Origin: Thalassospira profundimaris
GTDB taxonomy: Bacteria > Pseudomonadota > Alphaproteobacteria > Rhodospirillales > Thalassospiraceae
Direction: 5' to 3'
Length of the DNA: 64,000 bases
Assembly (NCBI RefSeq): GCF_003326675.1
Contig: NZ_JPWF01000001.1
Span: 434,001-498,000 of the forward strand
Position numbers and translations under genes: made by a program. Below the pieces are notes generated by a model. That model worked only from the letters and a program-made list of their open reading frames with translations. It searched no databases and had not been told where the DNA came from. Within the stretch, counting starts at the first letter, position 1, and each line of letters opens with the position of its first letter. Positions 17,509 to 26,068 of this stretch are shown here, piece by piece.

Positions 17509-18996
17509 TTAGCGGGTGCTTTCAACCGACCAGCTGATTTTCGCATCCGAATTGGCCGGAACCTTGAGAGTCCAGGTAATCAGGCCCGGTTCGGCACGTT
17601 CATGTTTGTGGCTTTCCGCAGTAACCTGCCAGTCAGACGGAACATTTTCCCGAATGACGATGGTTTCATCACGCTTGCCGGTATTGCGAATGGTCCAGTT
17701 CAGGTCTGCTTTGACTTCGTCGGGCAGGTTCTGACGGGCCTTGCGCGAGAAGGAAGTGACTTCGCGGATACCCGACAATTCACTGGCCTGACCGATGGGC
17801 AGGGTGGCATCGCGCCCGACCGGGGTCAGTGACATATAGTTTTCGCCAAGAAGCCCGGTATCACCCGATGGGGTCTTGGCAAAGATACGAACGATGCCAG
17901 CTGGCCACGGGCTGTTTTTGTCCGATCCGCCTTCATTGGTCAGTTTCAGTTCCAGATCCGGGCGGACGAAGTCGGCCGGGTTGCCCTGGCCCATGCTATA
18001 GGGATTGCTGGCCGACTGGAAAATGGCGCGGCGTTCAACCGGCAGGACCTGTGCATCAATCAATGGCAGGATGACGGTATCGCCGTCCTTCATCGAAAGA
18101 TCGTTGAAGGGACCATAAACATGCAGGTTTTCAAACGTCTCGCGATCCGGTGCACCCGCCGACGGGGCAGTGGCATCGGCCATTGCCGACATCATCATTT
18201 CGGTGCGCGCACCCTTGGCCATCGGGGCATTGCCAACCCGGTTCATGTCGCCAGCAACAAGGCGAAGCTGAGCGCCGTCGATGTGGCTTCCTGAATTGTT
18301 GGTTACACGTGCAATCGCCGAGAGTTTGAGTTGATTGTTTTCACTGTCATAGGCCGCGACATAGGACGTATTCCAGCCAATGCCGCCCAGAAGATAGGCC
18401 ATGGAAACATGGTCAAGCGGGGCGGTGGTGGCGATATCGGCGTCAATGGACGGCGACAGGATGAAATCCTTGGGCAGGTCACTGATAATGATCTGATCCA
18501 CAGGAACCTGTTCGATCCCTGCATCGGTTTGCACCAGCGCGATATGGGTCAGCGCGATCAATTTGCCTTCGACCAGATCATCATCGCCGCGACGAATGGT
18601 GACCGTTTTGCCGATCTGATCGCGCAGAAGGGTATCAAAGGCGTTATAGCCATTGCTGTGATTGCGCAGCGACATCCAGACCAGATCGCTGTCCTTTGCC
18701 GTGCCAAGCAGGAAGGAATCATTGATCAGCGTGGTCGGAAGATCGGCAATTCGTAACGTGCTTTGACCTTCGGGGATCGCGGTATTGCGCTGTTCGGCAA
18801 TGAGTGAAAGGTTGCCCGGATAGATGGTCAGCTGCAATTTGCTGCGGGTATCAGCCGAAAGCGGAATTGCCGGTCCGAGATTGTTGCGTTCCTCGACCGT
18901 GCTTTGGGCGCTGGCCGCTTCGATATCCTGTCCGAAAAATACCGCACTGCCCAGCATTGCTGCCAAGGCGAAACGGTTACGCAAAGTTCCTGCCAT
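17509..18996 (-). CDS. Exported DUF4139 domain protein
   Basis: 495 residues. A signal peptide (LAAMLGSAVFFGQDIEAASAQ) leads into a beta-rich protein with the DUF4139 arrangement: an early region with LPTTLINDSFLL, a middle part with LGGIGWNTSYVAAYD, and a late Ig-like part with DLNWTIRNTGKRDETIVIREN followed by a tryptophan-rich end. The family is found in periplasmic or surface proteins of unknown function. ATG 18996 has GGACCGGA upstream. It has its own terminator and stands alone. Confidence 0.8.
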   Translation of the reverse strand: MAGTLRNRFALAAMLGSAVFFGQDIEAASAQSTVEERNNLGPAIPLSADTRSKLQLTIYPGNLSLIAEQRNTAIPEGQSTLRIADLPTTLINDSFLLGTAKDSDLVWMSLRNHSNGYNAFDTLLRDQIGKTVTIRRGDDDLVEGKLIALTHIALVQTDAGIEQVPVDQIIISDLPKDFILSPSIDADIATTAPLDHVSMAYLLGGIGWNTSYVAAYDSENNQLKLSAIARVTNNSGSHIDGAQLRLVAGDMNRVGNAPMAKGARTEMMMSAMADATAPSAGAPDRETFENLHVYGPFNDLSMKDGDTVILPLIDAQVLPVERRAIFQSASNPYSMGQGNPADFVRPDLELKLTNEGGSDKNSPWPAGIVRIFAKTPSGDTGLLGENYMSLTPVGRDATLPIGQASELSGIREVTSFSRKARQNLPDEVKADLNWTIRNTGKRDETIVIRENVPSDWQVTAESHKHERAEPGLITWTLKVPANSDAKISWSVESTR

Positions 18997-19122
18997 TTCC
19001 GGTCCCTTATTGATTTTGCATGATTTGGAACCACTACCATTGCGTGAAAAGATGGCAGGATCAAGGAAAGGAAAAGACGTTTTCGGGTATCTTCACCGTG
19101 CTGACCCATTCGGGATCGAAAG

Positions 19123-19165
19123 AAAAATACCGGGCAGGACGCCACTCGGTCCTGACCCGGTATTT
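19123..19165 (-). terminator. Terminator of fliW
   Basis: A long stem: AAATACCGGG (19125-19134) with CCCGGTATTT (19156-19165), extended after one bulge by CAGGAC / GTCCTG. On the minus strand it is followed by a T run, 30 bases past the fliW stop. Confidence 0.85.
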
Positions 19166-19194
19166 GAATTCAACCTTGCGCGTTGGACGGCAGA

Positions 19195-19680
19195 TCAGTT
19201 CACGACGTGATGGAACGAATATCCGCCAACTTCGGGAAGGTGATGCTGATAGGCCGACTGGCGCGCCGTATCGATAATGATCGGTGCACGCAGATTGACC
19301 GACATGATCATGTCGCCGTCTTCGGGTTTGTGCAGGGTCACAATCAGAAGAACCGCACCGTCCTCTTTCTTGATGCCGTGAATGTTAAAGGCCTGTTCAA
19401 GATGTTCCGCACGGATTGTGCCGCTTTCAAGATTGTAAGGGGCAACAATGAAGGCCAGTTCCGGTTCGGTCAGGCACTGCATCAGAATGAAGGAAGATGC
19501 GCCATCACCGGGGAAACTTGCCAGTGCGAAGACGTTATGGTCAGGGAAGCCTTTCAGGCCGGCCGGAAAGTAAATGGCCTTGTCCCAGGCAAATTCACGT
19601 TCACCAAACAGGGTCGTAAGCGTTACGGCAGTCGGAACGGTGCCCGGAGCCGGTGTATTCACGTCAGACGTCGTTACCAT
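19195..19680 (-). CDS. fliW: Flagellar assembly factor FliW
   Basis: 161 residues. FliW binds flagellin and, in the best-studied systems, antagonises the translational repressor CsrA so that flagellin is made only when it can be exported. Family features are the opening TLFGEREFAWDKAIYFPAGLKGFP, LMQCLTEPELAFIVAPY, VTLHKPEDGDMIMSVNLRAPIIID and a short C-terminal tail. AGGAGG precedes two successive ATGs (19683, 19680); the second has better spacing. It lies downstream of the cyclase gene on the same strand (113-base gap), about 24 kb from the flagellin genes. No csrA gene was found in the window. Confidence 0.88.
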   Translation of the reverse strand: MVTTSDVNTPAPGTVPTAVTLTTLFGEREFAWDKAIYFPAGLKGFPDHNVFALASFPGDGASSFILMQCLTEPELAFIVAPYNLESGTIRAEHLEQAFNIHGIKKEDGAVLLIVTLHKPEDGDMIMSVNLRAPIIIDTARQSAYQHHLPEVGGYSFHHVVN

Positions 19681-19793
19681 CATTTCCTCCTGCAATCACA
19701 CGTTCGGATTGGCCTCGGTTTATGAAAGCATCTTGTGCCGTGGCGCTATAATTTCAAGGGTTTGATGGTCATATCAGGATTTGGTAAACAAGC

Positions 19794-21161
19794 TTATAAC
19801 GCCGGAGAGAACAGAACACCGACCGGTTCGCTAAAACCTTTGACCTGAATGGTTTCCTTTTGGCTATAGCGGGCCAGAAGAAGTGGTGCCCCGACCGGGG
19901 TTTCCTGATGCAGTTTACGGGCGAAATCGGTGCTGATGACCATATCGCTGCCAAGCTCGCGGGTGGCTTGTTCCAGACGGGCGGCCAGATTGACACTTGC
20001 ACCGATAACTGCGGGGGTGACTGCTTCGCGCTGGCCGATATCCCCCACAACAGCTGCCCCGAAATTAAGCCCGACCCCGATCCGGAGCGGTTCATTGCCG
20101 TTGGATGGATCAGTGCCCTGCCATTCGGCGACTTGCTCGATAATGGCCTGTGCTGCGCAAAAGGCATTGGCCGCCGGGTTATCAAGATCGTCAAAGGCCG
20201 CGAAACTCGCCATTACGGCGTCGCCGATATATTTTTCGACAATCCCGCCATAGGCCCCGATCTGGCTTGTCGTGATCATGTGAAACTGATTGAGAAACCG
20301 CATGACGTCCTGCGGGTCACGTTTCTCGGCAAAGCGCGAAAAGCCCATGATATCGGCAAACAGGATCACGCATTCGCGCCGTTCGCCAACCCGGACCGGT
20401 TCGTCACGATCGGCAAGCTGATCGGCAAGGGCGGTGGGGAAATAACGGGCCAGGTTGCCATGTGCACGTTCGGCTGCTGCCGATTGATTGATCAGAACGC
20501 GCAAGCGCGAAACCATCACCGCACAGGCCAGTGTGAATACGATAACAAGGATAACCTGTTCGGCCAGTGACGAGATATCGACAAATTCCGGCAGGTTATA
20601 GGTATCAATGATTTCCTGCTGGCTTGGGTTCCATTCATCACCGAAATGCTGCGAAACAATGACACCGGGCCGTGTTGCCAGCCACCAGATGGCCCCGCAC
20701 CAGGATACAAACAGCCAGAACCCGAACCAGAGAATCAAACGTGGCGAAAAGGTCATGATGACCAGTGCCATCATGATCATGGAAAAGACGACGCCACGGT
20801 CACGGACAATAAAGCCATATAGCCAAGCCGGGTGATCAATCAGGGGATTGAGCGGGTCTGGTACGATCGAGACATAAACGATCAGGACGGCATCAACGAC
20901 CGCAAGCAGATAGACCATCCAGTATGTCTTGCCGCCCCGAAATGCGACAAAAAGCTGGATGAAAACGCCGGGGATAAACCAGCCGAGAACTTCAAGCAGG
21001 GTATAAAGCTTGCCCGTCGGGGAATCCGGTTTGCTGAACAGCAACAGGATAAAGGCCAGCATGCAGATGCGCAAAAACGCGACAAGGATCAGCCCGCGTT
21101 TTTCCTCGCGTGCGACAAGGCGGTCAAATAATGAATCCGAAGGTTCAGTTTTTGATGGCAT
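19794..21161 (-). CDS. Membrane-bound class III adenylate/guanylate cyclase
   Basis: 455 residues: about six N-terminal membrane helices (residues 25-215), then a cyclase catalytic domain. LFADIMGFSRFAE and EKYIGDAVMASF carry the two metal-binding aspartates, and VNLAARLE carries the transition-state Asn and Arg. Where many bacterial homologues read T/D-x-x-G-D before VNLA, this one reads A-V-I-G-A, so base specificity is uncertain. The ATG at 21161 lies inside the end of the upstream Crp-family gene, a 17-base overlap, which implies coupled translation. The product cNMP may be the ligand of that regulator. Confidence 0.88.
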   Translation of the reverse strand: MPSKTEPSDSLFDRLVAREEKRGLILVAFLRICMLAFILLLFSKPDSPTGKLYTLLEVLGWFIPGVFIQLFVAFRGGKTYWMVYLLAVVDAVLIVYVSIVPDPLNPLIDHPAWLYGFIVRDRGVVFSMIMMALVIMTFSPRLILWFGFWLFVSWCGAIWWLATRPGVIVSQHFGDEWNPSQQEIIDTYNLPEFVDISSLAEQVILVIVFTLACAVMVSRLRVLINQSAAAERAHGNLARYFPTALADQLADRDEPVRVGERRECVILFADIMGFSRFAEKRDPQDVMRFLNQFHMITTSQIGAYGGIVEKYIGDAVMASFAAFDDLDNPAANAFCAAQAIIEQVAEWQGTDPSNGNEPLRIGVGLNFGAAVVGDIGQREAVTPAVIGASVNLAARLEQATRELGSDMVISTDFARKLHQETPVGAPLLLARYSQKETIQVKGFSEPVGVLFSPAL

Positions 21162-21888
21162 CAGCAAGAAGTTGTTTCAGCCCGTCGCTGTCCTTGATGA
21201 TCAGGCGACCGTCGCGCCGGGTGATCATCCCCTGTTTTTCCAGTTCGCGCAGTTTCTTGTTCACCGCTTCACGCGTGACGCCCAGCATCAGGCCCAGTTC
21301 CTGCTGCGACAGCGGCAGGGCAATGCGGATGCCCTCGGGGTCCGGGCCGCCATGGCGTTCGGCCAGCCACAGGATGCGTTTGATCAGACGTGCGGTAAGA
21401 TCAAGGAAATTGGCATCTTCGAGAAGGTCACTGACCCAGCGCAGGCGACGGCACAAAAGGGCCGTGATATGACGGCGCAGCGGTGCTTCGCGGTCAAAGA
21501 TTTCAAAGAAATCATCGCGGGAAATAAACAGGGTACGGGTCGGCCCGACTGCGCGCGCACTTGCGGTACGCGGTTCGCCGTCCAGCAAAGCGATTTCACC
21601 AAAAACAGCACCCGGCGCCAGAACGTTCAGAACGATTTCCTTACCGGTTTCCGATACCGAGGAAATACGAACCTTGCCAGCTTCTACTGCGTACAGGCCG
21701 TCAGCCGGTGCTCCCTTTTCAAACAGCAACTGACCATCTTCCAGTCGGCGCACGGTGGCCTGACTTGAAAGTTGTTCAAGCAGTTCGGGATCAAGATCCT
21801 CAAACAGGAAGCTGCCCGCCAGAATACGCGAAGCGATCTTTGCAAGCTGCGGAGATGATGGGCCGTTGACACTGTTCACGGAATTCAC
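21145..21888 (-). CDS. Crp/Fnr-family transcription regulator
   Basis: 247 residues. A cyclic-nucleotide-binding domain (about 25-145) contains the phosphate-binding cassette FGEIALLDGEPRTASARA, which has the Glu and Arg used by cAMP receptors. A C-terminal winged helix follows with LSQQELGLMLGVTREAVNKKL. No FNR-type cysteine cluster is seen. The frame starts at GTG 21888; another GTG follows three codons later and there is no strong ribosome binding site. Its 3' end overlaps a membrane cyclase gene, so sensor output and effector are probably made together. Confidence 0.9.
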   Translation of the reverse strand: MNSVNSVNGPSSPQLAKIASRILAGSFLFEDLDPELLEQLSSQATVRRLEDGQLLFEKGAPADGLYAVEAGKVRISSVSETGKEIVLNVLAPGAVFGEIALLDGEPRTASARAVGPTRTLFISRDDFFEIFDREAPLRRHITALLCRRLRWVSDLLEDANFLDLTARLIKRILWLAERHGGPDPEGIRIALPLSQQELGLMLGVTREAVNKKLRELEKQGMITRRDGRLIIKDSDGLKQLLADAIKN

Positions 21889-22201
21889 TTTGGAAATAGC
21901 GTTACTTCAAGGGGCGAATCGTCAAGTTTCTGTGCCAAAGTAGCACAAATACCCGCAATTGCAGCAAGCTGTTTTCAAATCTGCCGTGGCGGCGGTTTTT
22001 TTCGGCAAAACCTATGTGAAACCGACAGTTGGACAAGAAACGCGGTGCGTGCCCTGTCACTATTTTGTCAGTTCACAAGAATGATTTGTCAGAGCAGCGG
22101 GGCGAAAAATCATGGTTTGAGGGTGGAAAAATCAGACAGGCTGACAAGATGAAAGATGATTTTCCGCAGAAAATAGCGGGTTTTAGGAAAATATAGAATG
22201 T
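21889..22201. other. Gene-free control region upstream of the second TRAP operon
   Basis: No coding frame of interest. It holds a repeated octamer: TTTGTCAG at 22064-22071 and 22085-22092 (21 bases apart, two helical turns) and the reverse form CTGACAAG at 22141-22148. Another CTGACAA occurs near 26786, upstream of the quiC gene of the same operon. These may be regulator contact sites; this is inference from repetition only. Confidence 0.4.
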
Positions 22202-22230
22202 TTGACAAAATCTCCTATATTTTTTAAATT
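22188..22230 (+). promoter_or_regulatory. Sigma70-like promoter with inverted repeat, second TRAP operon
   Basis: TTGACA (22202-22207), a 17-base spacer and TAAATT (22225-22230) make a near-consensus promoter 88 bases before dctP. Perfect 9-bp arms AAAATATAG (22188-22196) and CTATATTTT (22215-22223) bracket the -35 box, the right arm lying in the spacer. A regulator bound here would block the polymerase; the GntR gene of this operon is the obvious candidate. Confidence 0.65.
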
Positions 22231-22317
22231 ATCCTAATTCCGAAATCGGACTGCACAAGAACAAGAGTGTTACAAGCAACCACGGTCCTCGGAATTTTGT
22301 TCAATCGGGAGGAAGTA

Positions 22318-23343
22318 ATGAAGATGATTTCCAAGGGTGCCCTGTTCGGTGCCGTTTCAATGGTTGCTGCGTCATTCGGTTATTCCGCGCAGGCAGCTGA
22401 CGTGACCTTGAACTTTGCCCATGTTGATCCGGCAGAGTGGACCACCTCGAAAAAAGGTGCGGCATCCCAGGTCTTTAAAAATATTGTCGAAGCAGAATCC
22501 GGTGGCCGTATTGAGGTCGCACTTTTCCCGGCCGGTGCGCTGGGTGGTGAAACCGATCTGTTGCAGAATACCCAGGACGGCACGCTTGCCATGTCGATGG
22601 TTTCCGGCCCGTTTTCCAAGGTTTGCCCGGAAGCAGCCGTTCTTGATATTCCCTATGTATTCCCGAACGCCAATGTTGCATGGAGCGTTCTGGACGGTGA
22701 TTTCGGCAAAGAACTTGCCGCGCATTGCCTTGAAAAAACCGGCCTTCGTACGCTGGCTTATGGTGAAACCGGTTTCCGTAACTTCACCAACTCCAAACGC
22801 GCTGTTGCAGAGCCCAAAGACATGGATGGCCTGAAAATCCGTGTCATGACCGTTCCGCTGTTCGTCGAGATGGTCAAAGCCCTTGGTGGCGAGCCGACCC
22901 CGATTCCGTGGCCGGAAGTTCCGACTGCATTGACCACCGGTACGGTTGACGGTCAGGAAAACCCGATCAGCGTGATCTATGCCAACAAATTCTATGAAAT
23001 GCAGAAATACCTGACGCTTGACCGTCACGTATATGGCACCGACTTCATCGTGATCAACGAAGCGATCTATGAAGGTCTGTCCGACGCTGATCAGGCGCTT
23101 CTGCGTCGTGCGGCGGGTGTCGCATCGAATGTTGGTCGTGCGATCCAGCAGTTCAACTCTGCCGACGGTGTTGCGAAACTGGCCGCCGAAGGCATGGAAG
23201 TCACCACGCCGACTGTAGAACAGCTTAAAGCATTCCGCGACGCAGCCCAGCCGGCTGTGATCAACTGGCTTTCGGGTCAGATTGATGCGGCATGGATTGA
23301 GAAGCTCCAGAAAGCCGTGTCCGAAGCAGAAGCTTCGATGTAA
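22318..23343 (+). CDS. dctP: TRAP transporter substrate-binding protein (DctP), probably for quinate/shikimate
   Basis: 341 residues with a signal peptide (MKMISKGALFGAVSMVAASFGYSAQA) and the DctP fold. MDGLKIRVMTVPLFVEM has the family's carboxylate-binding arginine, and TALTTGTVDGQENPISVI the other signature. The ATG follows GGGAGG at good spacing; the frame is open to 22267. It is the first gene of a seven-gene operon whose enzymes act on quinate/shikimate-pathway acids, which is the basis for the proposed ligand. A terminator-like hairpin follows it. Confidence 0.92.
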   Translation: MKMISKGALFGAVSMVAASFGYSAQAADVTLNFAHVDPAEWTTSKKGAASQVFKNIVEAESGGRIEVALFPAGALGGETDLLQNTQDGTLAMSMVSGPFSKVCPEAAVLDIPYVFPNANVAWSVLDGDFGKELAAHCLEKTGLRTLAYGETGFRNFTNSKRAVAEPKDMDGLKIRVMTVPLFVEMVKALGGEPTPIPWPEVPTALTTGTVDGQENPISVIYANKFYEMQKYLTLDRHVYGTDFIVINEAIYEGLSDADQALLRRAAGVASNVGRAIQQFNSADGVAKLAAEGMEVTTPTVEQLKAFRDAAQPAVINWLSGQIDAAWIEKLQKAVSEAEASM

Positions 23344-23351
23344 TCGGTATT

Positions 23352-23394
23352 GGCAGGCCGGAAGTTCCTCCTTTTCTTCTGGCCTGCCCTTTTT
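23352..23394 (+). terminator. Intra-operon terminator-like stem-loop after dctP
   Basis: A 13-bp stem (23352-23364 with 23376-23388, one G-T pair) has an 11-base loop and is followed by T5 at 23390-23394. It lies 9 bases after the dctP stop and 57 before dctQ. Partial termination here would give more binding protein than permease. Confidence 0.75.
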
Positions 23395-23450
23395 CCCGCC
23401 ACCGTGCCCGCCGGGGCATATGAATTTTCCGCGATGATCCGGGGGAACCC

Positions 23451-23933
23451 ATGCAACGCGCAGAGAATGCGTTCAAGCGTTTGCTCGCCGGACTTTCGGG
23501 GCTCAGTATCCTCGTAGTCTTTGGCGTTGTTTTTGCTGGTAGTGTCAGCCGCTATCTTTTTTCTTCCCCGCTGCAATGGAGTGAAGAAGTCGCGAAATAC
23601 GCGATGATCTATGGCTGCATGTTCGGGGTGGCATTTGCCTATCTCCAGGGAACCCAGATCACGTTCAGTATTGTCGCTGATACCGTTCCGGCCCGCCTGC
23701 GCCGCAAGCTTACGATTATCATTGATGCCGCGACCCTGATCCTTGGCGGTGTTCTTGCCTATGCTGGCTGGATCTTTGCAGCCAAACGCGGCGGGATCGT
23801 TGCTTCGGGCATCGGCATTCAGATGTATTGGGCGCAAATTGCCATCACGATTGGCGGTGTATGCCTTGTGATCGCTGCGATCCTGCGTCTGGCATCGGCC
23901 TTTAACAAGAATTCGACCGGGGGTGAGGCATGA
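23451..23933 (+). CDS. dctQ: TRAP transporter small permease (DctQ)
   Basis: 160 residues, four predicted membrane helices, with the DctQ hallmark VSRYLFSSPLQWSEEVAKYA in the second helix region. It pairs with the dctM gene whose ATG overlaps the stop codon (ATGA at 23930-23933). A hairpin separates it from dctP. It belongs to the proposed quinate/shikimate uptake operon. Confidence 0.92.
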   Translation: MQRAENAFKRLLAGLSGLSILVVFGVVFAGSVSRYLFSSPLQWSEEVAKYAMIYGCMFGVAFAYLQGTQITFSIVADTVPARLRRKLTIIIDAATLILGGVLAYAGWIFAAKRGGIVASGIGIQMYWAQIAITIGGVCLVIAAILRLASAFNKNSTGGEA

Positions 23934-25198
23934 TTACCGGCGTTAGCCTTTTGGTCCTGTTGGCGATCGGGGCACCTGTTGCCTTTGCGATTGCGCTTGG
24001 ACTTGTCGCCTATATCAGTACCGGGACATTCGGGATTGATTTGCTGCCCCAGCGCATTTTTGCGGGCATGGACAGTTTCACCATTCTGGCGATCCCGCTT
24101 TTTGTCTTGGCCGGGGAATTGATGAATGCCAGTGGCATTACATCGCGTGTGATCAATCTTGCCAATGCGCTGGTCGGGCATGCCAAGGCCGGTCTGGCGC
24201 AGGTCAATATCTGGTCATCGGTGATCTTTGCCGGTCTTTCGGGATCGGCGGTGGCAGACACATCGGCAATCGGCCGTATCTTTATTCCGTCGATGGAGAA
24301 GGAAGGCTATCCGCGTGATTTTGCCGCGGCCCTGACCGCTGCATCCTCGGTGATCGGCCCGATCATTCCGCCAAGCATTCCGGTGATTATCTATGCCCTG
24401 ATCACCACCAATGTGTCGGTTCCGGCCTTGTTCCTTGCCGGGATTGTTCCGGGCATTCTGCTTGCGATTGCGCTTTCGATCTATGTGCGTTTCTTTGTCA
24501 AAGATTACGCCAAACCGCGCGAACGCATGAATATGAGCGAAAAGCTTAAAGCGCTTTGGAATGGCTTGATCCCGCTGTTCATGCCGGTTTTCGTGATTGG
24601 TTCGATCCTGGCCGGGATTGTCACCCCGACCGAAGCCGCAAGCTTTGCCGTGTTCTATGCGCTGGTGGTCGGACTGTTTGTGTTCCGCGAACTTAAACCG
24701 GGTGATCTTCCGGGTATCTTTGCCGGTGCGATGCGCGATTCTTCAAGCATCCTGATCATTATGGCGACGGTTGCCGCGGCAAACTGGTTCATGACATTTG
24801 CCGGTATTCCGCAGTCGATCAGCAAGTTTGTTCTGGGCTATGTCGACAGCCCGGCGACCTTCCTGATCCTGATCAACCTGATGCTTTTGGCAGTTGGTCT
24901 TGTACTTGAAGGCATTGCCGCGATGCTGGTGCTGGTGCCGATCCTGCATCCGATTGCGATCAGCCTTGGGATTGATCCGACCCACTTTGGCATCATCGTC
25001 ATCTTTAACCTGATGATCGGCCTTATCACGCCGCCGATGGGGCTTTGCCTGTTTGTTGCGGATGCGATTGCCGGGGTCGGGATGGCTCGAATGATCAAGG
25101 CAATCATGCCGTTCTTCATTGTCGAGCTTCTGGTGTTGATCATCATCACCTTTGTTCCCGACATCGTCACCTTCCTGCCTAACCTGTTTGGATTTTAG
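23930..25198 (+). CDS. dctM: TRAP transporter large permease (DctM)
   Basis: 422 residues with about 12 hydrophobic segments. DctM motifs include LFVLAGELMNASGITSRVI, FAGLSGSAVADTSAIGRIF and ASSVIGPIIPPSIPVIIYA, and the C-terminal half has GLITPPMGLCLFV. It overlaps dctQ by four bases and is followed by the AroE-like dehydrogenase after an 11-base gap, so transport and catabolism are in one transcript. Confidence 0.94.
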   Translation: MITGVSLLVLLAIGAPVAFAIALGLVAYISTGTFGIDLLPQRIFAGMDSFTILAIPLFVLAGELMNASGITSRVINLANALVGHAKAGLAQVNIWSSVIFAGLSGSAVADTSAIGRIFIPSMEKEGYPRDFAAALTAASSVIGPIIPPSIPVIIYALITTNVSVPALFLAGIVPGILLAIALSIYVRFFVKDYAKPRERMNMSEKLKALWNGLIPLFMPVFVIGSILAGIVTPTEAASFAVFYALVVGLFVFRELKPGDLPGIFAGAMRDSSSILIIMATVAAANWFMTFAGIPQSISKFVLGYVDSPATFLILINLMLLAVGLVLEGIAAMLVLVPILHPIAISLGIDPTHFGIIVIFNLMIGLITPPMGLCLFVADAIAGVGMARMIKAIMPFFIVELLVLIIITFVPDIVTFLPNLFGF

Positions 25199-25209
25199 GA
25201 TACCATTCC

Positions 25210-26058
25210 ATGTTGAAGCTCGGTCTTATTGGTAAAGGCATTTCACGGAGCCAGTCTGCGCGACTGCACGTTTTGCTGGGCCGTATGTGCGGGATGGATG
25301 TTACATACGACTATCTTGATAGCGATCAGATTGCCGATTTCGATCTGATCAAACAACTGACCAAATGCGCTGACACCGGCTATGCCGGGGTCAATGTGAC
25401 CCACCCTTACAAGACCAGCGCACGCAAGCTGATTACGCCACGCAGACGCCTGCCCGAGGCATTGGGTGCGGTGAATACGGTTGTGTTCCGCGAAGACGGC
25501 TGGCGCGGGGATAATACCGATTTTGTCGGTTTCATGCGCGGCTATCGCCAGCAATTTGGCGATGCGAAGCCGGGCACGGTCTTGCAGCTCGGCGCGGGGG
25601 GCGTCGGGCTTGCAACCGCGTTTGGTTTGCGTGGTCTTGGTGCCGATAAGATCCTGATCCATGACAAGGATGTCGCCCGCGGCGAGGAACTGGTTGCGAC
25701 CATTACTGCGGCGGATGCCAATGCGGTTTTTGTGGGCGAAAGTGACCTTGCCGATGCAGTGCGGTCTGCGGACGGTTTGATCAATTGCACGCCGATTGGC
25801 ATGAACCAGTATCCGGGTTGTCCGTTTGATGTTGATCTGTTTGGCGGGCAAAAATGGGCCTTTGATGCGGTTTATACCCCGGTCGAGACGGCATTTCTGC
25901 GCGCAGCGGCGAAATCGGGCATGGAAGTCATGACCGGCTTTGAGCTTTTCTTCTTTCAGGGTATTGAAGCATTCGAGGTTTTCAGCGGGGCGGAAATCGA
26001 TGCCGATGCTGCAAGAAAAGAATATTTCAGTGCCTATCCCGAGGCATTGACCGGGTAG
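25210..26058 (+). CDS. Shikimate/quinate dehydrogenase (AroE family), probably catabolic
   Basis: 282 residues. AroE-family proteins oxidise or reduce shikimate/3-dehydroshikimate or quinate/3-dehydroquinate with NAD(P). GVNVTHPYKTSARK holds the catalytic lysine, NTDFVGFMRG the catalytic aspartate, LQLGAGGVGLATAFGLRGLG the nucleotide-binding loop and GFELFFFQGIEAF the late conserved Gln. Position between a TRAP transporter and a 3-dehydroshikimate dehydratase gene points to breakdown rather than aromatic amino acid synthesis. Which of quinate and shikimate it prefers is not visible. Confidence 0.87.
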   Translation: MLKLGLIGKGISRSQSARLHVLLGRMCGMDVTYDYLDSDQIADFDLIKQLTKCADTGYAGVNVTHPYKTSARKLITPRRRLPEALGAVNTVVFREDGWRGDNTDFVGFMRGYRQQFGDAKPGTVLQLGAGGVGLATAFGLRGLGADKILIHDKDVARGEELVATITAADANAVFVGESDLADAVRSADGLINCTPIGMNQYPGCPFDVDLFGGQKWAFDAVYTPVETAFLRAAAKSGMEVMTGFELFFFQGIEAFEVFSGAEIDADAARKEYFSAYPEALTG

Positions 26059-26068
26059 GGAGCAAGCA

